Shown here: positions 44,709 to 56,700 of the stretch, piece by piece
How the letters are laid out: every line of letters begins with the position of its first letter
Numbering within the stretch: the first letter of the stretch is position 1
Assembly (NCBI GenBank): GCA_916613615.1
Contig: OU744727.1
Span: forward strand, 2,076,593 to 2,140,592
Source: Steromphala cineraria
Taxonomy: Eukaryota > Mollusca > Gastropoda > Trochida > Trochidae
Reading direction: 5' to 3'
Length of the DNA: 64,000 nt
The notes under the pieces: generated by a model
Databases searched by the model: none
The model's input: the letters and a program-made list of their open reading frames with translations, nothing else
Told to the model about the DNA's origin: nothing
Made by a program: the position numbers and the translations under genes

Positions 44709-47700
44709 GTCAGTTGAAGTGTTTTACATTCTCGATCTCGATCTAACCCGGAAGTAATCTTGACTATCGTTCAGTCGTGACGGATTATTGAACATCGACT
44801 TACATGTTTTGAAAATATAACACCTTCATTTTGCCAATAATTCAAAGGCTTGTGATAATGATAAGAATTGTTGGGTTGATTATTGGATTAGGAAGTTTTA
44901 AGGGTAGAGCCATAAAAACCTGGAGCTGTAACGAATAATAATAATAATAGGCTTCTTTTTCAAAGGGAAATAACTCTGCCCTCTTAATCGATCATGTTTG
45001 CTGTTTGATATGGATTTTTTTCTAGAAATAGAATGGAATTATATTATTTTTTCGCCTTTATTTGATATATTTGTTCACCTACATGTTAATAAAGGAACCC
45101 GGTTTGTTTCTTATATCTATAATTTGAAAGTTAAGCCGTTATTTTTGAAAAAAAAACACCCAGTAAATTTAGATTTGAAAAAAAGGCAAAATCGGAAAAT
45201 AGAGCTTCAATTAATAAACCCTGTACATATTCTAATCACATAATAACTTTGCTATAACTGCTTTTAAGACTCTTTCACTCAACAAATGACTAACGAATAC
45301 ATATTATAAATTTATTTCGGCAATAACGGTTTTTAAGAAAGTAGGAACACATTTCCATTAGGCTTTTAGGTTGTGATAATGTTTTATACGTCTAAGTTTG
45401 CATAGATCGATGCACTTAGTTTGTAAAAACATGGTCTGAATCAGAATTTTAAATGAGGGGATATGCATGCCCTTCAAAAAAGAAACGCATAGGTGACTTT
45501 GAAATGTTTGGACTTGTGTGTAAAAACGAATATAAAAATACAACTGACATCTTTCTTTTCTGAACGTTATTTCTACATGCTCTTATTTACAGCTCTGGTG
45601 CACAAACGGAGAAATCTCAATCAGTTCGTTCGTTTAAGTCGCATTTGAAAACGGTTTTGAAAACTTTGCTTAAGAAAATCTGAAAAGCAAAAACAACATG
45701 AAGAAAGCTCGGCCCTGTTTTGACCAACTTCAAACTATGCAATCGCCGTCAATGGTGGTTAAAAACCAGTGGGGCAATCTTCGAATCTTTATGAAAGTCT
45801 GCTTTGGGGATACATCTCAATTTCATCCAAAACCATGAGATGAAAACCACTTAGTATAATTGTTTTTACTGTCGAGAAAATAAAAATTTGGCCTATAAAC
45901 GTATTTGAAAAATCAACAAATTCGGTATAGAGAGTATGATAATGTAAGTAACCATATCCAGCAAACAGTATCTGCCTTATGTGAATTTGCATCAGGTTTA
46001 TGGTCTTGGGTCTTGGTGTATGTGAAGATCAAGGTCAAAGTCAAGATCAAGGTCAAAGTCAAAAGTCAATTGCAAGATCAAGATCAAAGTCCTACGCAAA
46101 GTCCCTAAAACACAAGACCTTAACCCATTTAGAACGTCAACGTTACATTCTAGACACTTAAACGACAGACCATCGCATTGTAGGAAGGGTTGGGAAGAAA
46201 GATGCCAGAAAGATGTCAATCAATAATTGCTTGAAATAATAAAAATCAATAAAATGACTTTGGCGCCAGATTTTGGACTAATAACGAACAAGTACAAAAC
46301 AAAAGTTGATATCGACATGTTTGTCAACACTTTGTCTGCAGCATTAACATATTAGATTAAGGACATAAAAGTATAAAATATATTGAAACTCCATACAACT
46401 ATTATCAGTCTGATTCATTTGTTCTACAGAATGTCAACAATCTTTTTGTATCTTTATTGCGAATATTTTCTCTTCTTAAGAATATACGCCGCTAATGGCT
46501 GAAATATTGCCCAGCGGCGTAAACAATAACTCACTCACTCTTCAAATTAGGTTCAAACAAAATGACCCCTGTCGTTATCCATCAATAACTGTTCGTTTAG
46601 ATTGTATGCGTACGGACTTAATAAACAACCGTGCCGAACTCCACTTATGGCATCTTTCTACCCCATTCGACTATATACGGGTAGGATATGAGTGTCAGCA
46701 GAGAGATGACAAAATCCATAACATGTTATTCGAAGCGCTTTTCTTTCCACTTCAACTACACGGGATTGCTATAACTGTCAGTATGAAATAACAACATCAA
46801 TACAATCTTATAACAAGCGCAAATTCATATAATCATTCGATGCATCTCTCTAGTTCCACTACATAGGTATATATATTGTATATAGATAACAAAATCTTTC
46901 TACCAAGTTCCACTACACGGGGTCGATGTGAGTGTCAGTATATAGATAACAACCTCTCTCACTACCCAGTTCCACTGCACGGGGTGGATGTGAGTCAGTA
47001 TATAGATAACAACCTCTCTCTCTGCCAAGTTCCACTGCACGGGGTGGATGTGAGTCAGTATATAGATAGCAACCTCTCTCACTACCAAGTTCCACTGCAC
47101 GGGGTGGATGTGAGAGTCTGTATATAGATACCAAATTCAATACCATGTTATAACAAAGTCTCTCTACCCAGTTCCACTGCACAGGGTGGATGTGAGAGTC
47201 AGTATATAGATACCAAATTCAATACCATGTTATAACAAAGTCTTTCTGCCCAGTTCCAATGCACGGGTTGGATGTGAGAGTCAGTATATAGATACCAAAT
47301 TCAATACCTTGTTATAACAAAGTCTCTCTGCCCAGTTCCAATGCACGGGGTGGATGTGAGAGTCAGTATATAGATACCAAATTCAATACCATGTTATAAC
47401 AAAGTCTCTCTGCACAGTTCAAATGCACGGGGTGGATGTGAGAGTCAGTAGATAGATACCAAATTCCATACCATGTTATAACAAAGTCTCCCTGCCCAGT
47501 TCCAATGCCCGGGGTGGATGTGAGAGTCAGTATGTAGATAACAAATTCAATACCATGTTATAACAAAGTCTCTCTGCCCAGTTCCTCTGCACGGGGTGGA
47601 TGTGAGAGTCAGTATATAGATAACAACCTCTCTCTATGCCCAGTTCCTCTGCACGGGGTGGATGTGAGAGGCAGTATATAGAAAACAACCTCTCTCTTTG

Positions 47701-50700
47701 CCCAGTTCCACTGCACGGGGTGGATGTGAGAGTCAGTATATAGATAACAACCTCTCTCTATGCCCAGTTCCTCTGCACGGGGTGGATGTGAGAGTCAGTA
47801 TATAGATAACAACCTCTCTCTTTGCCCAGTTCCACTGCACGGGGTGGATGTGAGAGTCAGTATATAGATAACAACCTCTCTCTTTGCCCAGTTCCACTGC
47901 ACGGGGTGGATGTGAGAGTCAGTTTATAGATAACAACCTCTCTCTTTGCCCAGTTCCACTGCACGGGGTGGATGTGAGAGTCAGTATATAGATAACAACC
48001 TCTCTCTTGCCCAGTTCCACTGCACGGGGTGGATGTGAGAGTCAGTATATAGATAACAACCTCTCTCTTTGCCCAGTTCCACTGCACGGGGTGGATGTGA
48101 GAGTCAGTATATAGATAACAACCTCTCTCTTTGCCCAGTTCCACTGCACGGGGTGGATGTGAGAGTCAGTATATAGATAACAACCTCTCTCTTTGCCCAG
48201 TTCCACTGCACGGGGTGGATGTCAGAGTCAGTATATAGATAACAACCTCTCTCTTTGCCCAGTTCCACTGCACGGGGTGGATGTGAGAGTCAGCGTGCAG
48301 GGCTTCCTGGCCAATGTGGAGGCGAGTCTCAAGTACGTGAACGACTCGGACACAGACACTCTGGAGGTCGTCTACGTCTTCCCCATGGACGACAACAGCG
48401 CCGTCTACAAACTGGAGGCCAACATCGACGGCAGAAACATCACAGCAGAGGTCCAGGAGAAGCAACAGGTCGGAAATCTATTATTGTTTTATCAAACTTT
48501 GAGATTTTAACCACTTTTAAAATTCAAGTTTTGGTCATTTAACTAATAATATAACACAGCGCATCCAGGCAATATTTTCCCATGGAAATCGGACGACATC
48601 GCTAAATATTTGCAGCAAATAAAGGCTGTCATTCAATGAACATGAATACTGGTTATAAAGTATATTTTTAACCTTTTAGGATGTGTCCTCATATTGTCAT
48701 TTGAATGGTTTCTGAAATTTATTATTAGCTTTATCTATATTAATGCATATGATCACAAAAAATAGGCATAAATTCAAATCATGTTAAAATGAACTGACAT
48801 GAGGTTGACATTATTGACCATTCCTTTCTCTCTACAAAGGCTCGTGAGACATACGAGGAAGCTGTTAGTAGTGGACGATCTGCAGTCCTGATGGAGGAAC
48901 ACGACACTTCCGGTGATATCTTCAGATGCAAACTGGGTAATCTTCCTCCAAAATCAAAGGCTGACATCAAGTTCTCGTTTGTAACGGAAATGAGTCTGGA
49001 AACTGATGGGTCTCTCAAGTTCGTGCTGCCAACAGTCCTCAACCCAAGATACAACCCCAGTCTTGAAGGTATGTAATCTGTTTGTCAGAAATCCTCAACC
49101 CAAGATACAATCCCAGTCTTGAAGGTGCGTAATCTGTATGTCGGTAGTCCTCAACCCAAGATACAACCCAGTCTTGAAGGTGCGTAATCTGTATGTCAGT
49201 AATCCTCAACCCAAGATAAAACCCAGTCTTGAAGGTATGTAATCTGTTTGTCAACAGTCCTCAACCCAAGATACAACCCCAGTCTTGAAGGTATGTAATA
49301 TGTTTGTCAATAGTCCTCAACCCAAGATACAACCCAGTCTTGAAGGTGCGTAATCTGTATGTCAGTAGTCCTCAACCTAAGATACAACCCCAGTCTTGAA
49401 GGTGCGTAATCTGTTTGTCAGTAGTACTCAATATCAGATACATGTCATGTGTTGAAGAGTTCTTTCTGCCAGGTGTCTACAAACCAGATACAATCCCAGC
49501 CTTGAAGGTGCCTCAATATCCGATACAAATCTTGAAGGTGTTTTCAGCAGTAGCCCCGTAAAGCTGTACAACACAAATATTGAAGGTGTTTGATGTATGC
49601 ATAAGAAGCTTCAACCAATGGTACTTCTAAAGCCTTGAGGTTATCTCCTTTATTTATCAGGGGTTACGATTATTATTTAGATGTAGAACGAATAATTTGT
49701 GTCATTAAGTGACGAGATATTATTCATGAGTAGACGGTAAACCTACAGTAAAGTGTTAAGTAAAAAATGCGATCGATTTGTATGTTGATTTATTTTGTGC
49801 AGTTGGATTTGACTAAGATTGCTATTGATTCTATTGGAGATACACACATTTTTTATTTATTTTTTAATCAATATTTTTTTCTGAATCCCTGTTACAATTC
49901 CGAACCAGGGGGATTCCTTGTCCTCAGATTCAATAAAGTTGACAGAAGAGAGGATTCAGGTTTTCACACACAAAGAAAACACACATAACACAACTTTCAC
50001 ACACACATGCACACAAAGTCATTATTATGAATATATGATGAACAGGCATATCAAGACATTTTTATGGTCTAAAGTTCTCATACAAAAGTGGATGATACAT
50101 AAGCCAATTTTTTTATAAAATATATTTTTGTTACACACATTTAATTGAAAGAATACAGTTGCTTTTCATTGTAATATTTTGTTCAAATTAAAAGTCTGTT
50201 TTCATTACAGATGGGGGTTCCAAGGAGGACACCAGTTTCTCTGCCATGAACAAATGTCATTACGATCTGACCTTCAAGGGTTCCGTGAACTCTCAGCACG
50301 GAATTTCCCGAATCTGGTCGGAAAGTGACGAACTCAGGACAAGTCTTGTTGATGCAGCAGGGAATATCAATATGATGGAGGTTTGTATCCCCTACCCCTG
50401 TAGCACTGATATTACAGTTATAATCACTGTTCTTACTAGTTGTGACGTCACATCTAAAGTTAACATTAATGCTATTGTAGTGGATTGGTAATGTGAATTA
50501 AAAAAAGTTAAACATTTAGGAATCCATTTGTCTATGAATTAAAATAGTAAACAGATTAGAGCATTTAACAAACATTTTCTTCCTACGAAAACAAATGCGT
50601 TTTTCAGCTTTTAAAGTCAGATAACCAACAATTATTATAACTGAATCGCGCAATATGAGTCGTATACGAAGATACAGTGACTTTCGGCTTTACCAACCAT

Positions 50701-53700
50701 CTGGTATACCAGGTGTAGATGAATTGAGACAAGGTGAAATGGGATTTTCATTTGATGACAGCTGTGCAGGTTATATTATTTACAGATACCTCCAAATGAT
50801 CTTTTAAGACAGAATATTTTAACATGGTTCTTACTTGATCATCCACAAAACCTGTTGCATAGAAATAGGAGGCGTCCACAGCTTTAAAACAATACAAATG
50901 CTGCAAAGTAAACTTGACGTTTCCTCGAAGTATCCAGCGTAAAACTAAAGAGCAAACTAATAAGTCGAAGTTTCGCTCCTTTGAGAGGCATTGTAGAAGT
51001 TGGAATGAAGTAGGAAAAACTGTATAACGAGACCTAACAACAGACATCAATATAATGCTGAGGAATATTTGGATGACAACTTCTTTGTTCATAATATGCG
51101 ACGTTTCCCTCTGCTTGAGAACGACACAAGAATCTGTGTCGAAACGTCGCATACAATGAACAAAGAAGTTGTCATCCATATATTCCTCAGCATTATTGAA
51201 TTTTAGCTCATTAAATGCTTTTACACTGTTACGTATATTTAAAAGTGTGATACAGTTTATGATAGCGAAACGAAATTGCAATTTGAATTATTTATATACT
51301 ATTTGCCATGTAATGATGAAACCTAACCTGATGATTTGTTTCATAAACTGTAAATGTGTTTACTTGTGCACGTACATGCATATTTATAATTTGTCTGAGA
51401 ATTGATGCATTTTTTTCAGATCCAACTGGATTGTCCCCCCAAACTCGACCATGACATCTCCTTTAATGTTCTGTATGAGAATTGTCACAAACCACAGACA
51501 ACACTGGAGAAGGGCGCTCAAGGTGAAACATTGTCTTTATCAAATAAACTATCAATGCTTAATTCATATCTGTCAGCAAAGGACGAGGACGGAGGTTTAT
51601 TTATTACCTACGAGGGTAGTGATATCGAGGTTCATATTTTCCATATGTTGCCCTAGGGCAAAATATCACTTTTGCATTGTGACGTCACGAAATAAACAAT
51701 GCTATGACGTCACGCTTGACCTATGACGTCACAATCTCTACGGGCCGGGTGCGGCTAGTCCGCCTATGCTGAGAAGTATTTTTTGAGTATTTTCTTTAAT
51801 TTTGGGACTACGATAATAAACAGAATATTATATTCATGCCCATGACATACTATATTTACGACACTCGCTCTCGCTCGGGAAATACTAATATTTAGCAACT
51901 CGTGTCGTAAACATAGTATGTCATGGACACTCATATAATATCCTCTTTATAGCTTCCTATGTCTACAACCGTTTTTGACCAGATGCATTATTCTATTATA
52001 GGCAATTATGAAAACAACACATCTTCACTACAGGTGTCAGGAATTTGTTCCCATCAATACTGGCGCTGAGATTAATGGATCAATCATTACTCAATATCTA
52101 GTTAAAAATAAGATATACATTTAGGGACAAAAGAAACGATACCATGTAAAATGTTATGCTTGACAAAGTTATGATTGATATTTACGGCTGAAATATGGTA
52201 ATATAACGTCTTAAAGAGCCAACTTAACTTAGTTTTTTACTTCTAAGCTTTATCTGAAAGGTCGTTTAAAAGTTTTCGGAGAAGGTCACTCAAGGTAAAC
52301 TATGTTCTTAAATTGACTCTTTTTGGTAATGTGGCCAAAATCTTGTTTATAGGCCAAATAAAACTAGATTGATCGATGACCAAAGATCCCCATACACAAG
52401 ATGTTGAAAAAAAAAAAAGGTTTGACAATGATTTTTTCGTCGCCGTTTTTTAACAAAGATATATATTCTAGTGCAATATGGATTACTGAATAGATTCTGG
52501 CATCAAGAAGTTTATTTCAAGTAAAGATAAATGTCCTTGATATTTTTGTCATAACATTTGTCTTTAATTATTTGCTGGTTATTAAACTTGTTCTAAAGGA
52601 GAAACACGACTAAAGAATTGAATAGCAACGATTGGTAATTATCTTGTAGTGTATTAGAGTAAATAAGGGATTTTAAATGATTTCACAGACAAGGAGGGTC
52701 TGATGAGAAAGGATCTGCTGATGTTGTCCTTCTATCCTGATCTAAGTTCCTCAACAACTTCCGGTTCAGCAGAGTTCATCTTCATCATCGACAGATCAGG
52801 TGAAATACCACTTTTTATCAATATGTGTGTTCGTGAAAGAACAGAAAGATGGAATAACATCGATTGTCTTTAATTCTGAGAAAATACATATGACTTGTAT
52901 TGGTCCCGAGTTTCTTGACCATGTTTTTCCTATGTATGTCCACTAAAAGGAGAAATCAATGTTGCCTGATAAATATAAAAAAACTGCATACCGCAAATAT
53001 AATAAAAATAGTTCACACTCAAACAATATGTATAGGCTCAAAACCGAGCCAGAGGTGTTGTTGATAATGTAAGCCCGTGGCAGAGGGAAAATGGAAAGGG
53101 CCGATAGGCCCGCCATAATTTCCCGAGGCTGAGGGCTTACATTATCAAACATCACCGAGGGCGAGATTTTGATCTAACTTTTAAACCGAGATAAACCGTA
53201 GTTACAAAATAATTTCAATAATAAATATAAAAGTAGGTTCATTGAGTTTTACTGGTAGGGAATCATCATGAGCAAACGGAAAGCACATCCGTGCCCTGCA
53301 CATGCTTTTCGCTCGCTACCCAAGCCGAGAACATGAGATGCGTGCGCTATCTGCCTCGTGAAGTTCACATGATTGTCACTGTGGAAAATACATCATTGTT
53401 CTCCTGGGCCTTTATAGCTGAGTTGTCAAAGGCGCCAGTTTAGTAAGTTCGAAACCAGGCATGCGAACGTTATATTTGTGATTTGTCAAAAATGTGATAT
53501 TTTGCATTGGTATTTATTCGAAGAAGGACTTTGAATCAAAGTATTTCAAAACGTGCATAATTCCCCAATCAAAGAAAATTTCCGATAAAGTCTAGACTAA
53601 GCTCCGGGCATTCCTAGAGAAAGCCCTTTGCATTCTTCAAGAAAGCCCTGACAAACTGACAATAGAGGTTTATCCGGTAGAAGAAGAACCTAATAGAACA

Positions 53701-56700
53701 ATAGAGTGACGTCACTGGAGGTTTATAAGTAAAGATAAGAGGGAAGAATGATTCATTTTGACTGCAAACATTAGAATATATACCTGTTGTAGTAGCATTT
53801 TAACATTTAAAACAATAAACTGTTGGTTCAGACACGAGTTCGCATATATCTTTGTATATGTTGGCGGCAGTAGCGCTAATGCCTGCTCTAAAATACAATT
53901 CTCACTATTCATAAACGAAGCATATTTGGTTAAGACAGTTGGTTCTTCAATGAGTCAGCATGTATCTATGTGTACCAGTATTGTAGAATCAAAGGGTAGT
54001 AGCATTTAGAGATATAATGTTCATCCTGAAAGTAAATAATTATAACTAATTACAAAACAATTTTTTTAATCCAGTAAAAGCTTTAAACGAACAAATCGTA
54101 ATTGCTTAAGCAACTCGGATCTTAAATGATTATACGGTGTTCCCCTGTGTAACTTTATAATAAACGACAACTGGTAATCCGCTTGAAAAATTTGATGTTT
54201 GACCCTATGAAGGTATACATTGTCATAAACTTATATTGATTGGGGACGAATTGAAGAAATGAAATTCAAAAAAGTGTTATTTTACCTTCAAGTAATATTG
54301 TTTTCTATTCTACGATTTTTCTTTATACTTAACAACAATGTAAAATGAGCAGTTTGCCTTGTGTGTAGTAAACATGAAAATGACATTTTAGTTGGATAAA
54401 CGACACCTTTTAATTGAATTTCAACCATATTCATGTGTTCTACAGGCAGTATGAATGGAGAGTCCATTCAAAGTGCAAAGGAGGCGATGCTTTTCTTCCT
54501 GAAGAGTTTGCCAGTTGACTGTTTCTTCAACATCATCAGCTTTGGCAGCTCGTACAAAGCTTTGTTCCCTGGGTACGCATATTTACCATAATAAACTTTC
54601 GAAAGGGTACTTTTTAACAAAACAGTACAAATGGGTACTGCGATGATTCCTAACCACGCATCAGTGAATTGAATTTTGATACACTACTTACTTGGCTGAT
54701 CACCGTTTTAATGTTTATCGGAAATAAACGATTTACAAGAAGATCATTCAGCATAAATGATACATGTATTAAGATGACAGGATATGTTGTTGGTTTTCAA
54801 TTTTCAAATCAAGAAGGTTCTTAAACACAAAGATGACAAAGTCGGTCCACAATATTAGATTTTCAAACAACAGTATCCATACCATCTTCGCCGCTGATGT
54901 ATTCCAACGTCCAACCAGAGGCATGTTCTACAGGTAACAATGCAACTCCATATGTTCACAAAATTCAAATAATTTATTAGCGGGAGCATGCAATACAAGG
55001 AAGGAACACTGAAACAAGCAATGTACCTCCAAGCACATTTGACAGCAGACATGGGAGGGACGGAGATCCTGAGACCTCTCGAGTTTGTGTACAGGAAGAA
55101 AGCTCAGGCTGGATATCCCAGACAGGTAATGGTGAAAGAAACGTTTACTTTTCAATGTCTTTGCATTATTACGTTTTCACTTTGCCTCGAAAGGGCATGA
55201 TGTACAATCACTTATTATCTGTTCTGTACATGTCGCATAAAAATATGATCAGGTCTAGAATATTATTTCAACTTATGCATCATTAGAAACAATTGTAATA
55301 AAAATAACCTTCGAAATGCGTTGAGAATTCCTTTGATTTTAAATCTAAGAATTAGTTGTTTTTTTTAAAATAAAATCTTTGGATTTTTTTAATGTTTATG
55401 GAATTAAATAAGTGTTGTCATGCATACTGCATTAGTGGAAAGTTTTTCAATCTTTATGTTCTTATCAATGAATGTTGTGAAATCCTCAACACTTTGAACT
55501 GTTTTTGACACTAACTAATTACACTTCCGGCACTCTTCTGGCAGATCTTTCTTCTGACTGACGGGGATGTGTCTAATGCTGGAGAAGTGGTGTCATTGGT
55601 GAAAAGAAACTCTTATGACAGCAGGTGAAATGCATTTGTTTTTGGGGTATTTGCATAATTGATTCAACGTTTCAAGAAATTAGTCAATTCAACGAAACAT
55701 CTGGTTTTAGCTAAGATAAAAGGTGATAGGACTTACGTGGCATTGATTAGTCAGGCATAAGATAATGAATATTATAATTATTGTTTATTATAACTTGTGT
55801 CAGAGACGCAACGTTCGCCATCCAATTGATTGAGTCAGAAAAAAACACAACATGTATGTTGATCTATGTATTGACAGGATAGCTTTAAAATGTTTATTGC
55901 AACAAATTAAACCTTTTTTGTCGATTGCGCAGGTCCTCATAATTTTATATTACACAACAGAACAAAAACATTTCAATATTTTCCGATCTTCATTTCCTGT
56001 ATAGAGTGTTCACAGTAGGTATCGGAGCCGGAGTCTCCACAACCCTCGTCAGGAATGTTGCTAAAGCTGGGGGAGGAGAAGCTGAATTCGTCACTGACAG
56101 TCTCAATCTGCAGCAGAAGGTGATGCAGGGTCGCTAATGACTCAAATGCTAGTATTAGATCGACTATTTTATATGAAACTAACACCTTAAGCACCGACAG
56201 TCTCAATCTGCAGCAGAAGGTGATGCAGGGTCGCTAATGACTCAAATGCTAGTATTGGATCGATAATCTTATATAAAATAATCACCTTAAGCACCGACAG
56301 TCTCAATCTGCAGCAGAAGGTGATGCAGGGTCGCTAATGACTCAAATACTTGTATTAGATCGACTATTTTATATGAAACTAACACCTTAAGCACCGACAG
56401 TCTCAATCTGCAGCAGAAGGTGATGCAGGGTCGCTAATGACTCAAATGCTAGTATTGGATCGACAATCTTATATGAAATAATCACCTTAAGCACCGACAG
56501 TCTCAATCTGCAGCAGAAGGTGATGCAGGGTCGCTAATGACTCAAATGCTAGTATTGGATCGACAATCTTATATGAAATAATCACCTTAAGCACCGACAG
56601 TCTCAATCTGCAGCAGAAGGTGATGCAGGGTCGATAATGACTAAAATGCTAGTATTGGATCGACTATCTCATATGAAACTAACACCTTAAGCACCGACAG

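Larger units (their letters stand above)
44709..46859. other. Gene B intron 1, part before the array
   Basis: No exon is supported. It includes a gatcaaggtcaaagtcaa simple repeat (46,026-46,091) and a SINE tail (46,490-46,545). The retroelements of gene A intron 1 are absent. Confidence 0.55.

Noticed and set aside
46900..48465. - strand ORFs with HPPRAVELG or HIHPVQWNW repeats
   Set aside because: Reverse-strand shadows of the exon-2-acceptor minisatellite and of exon 2 itself.
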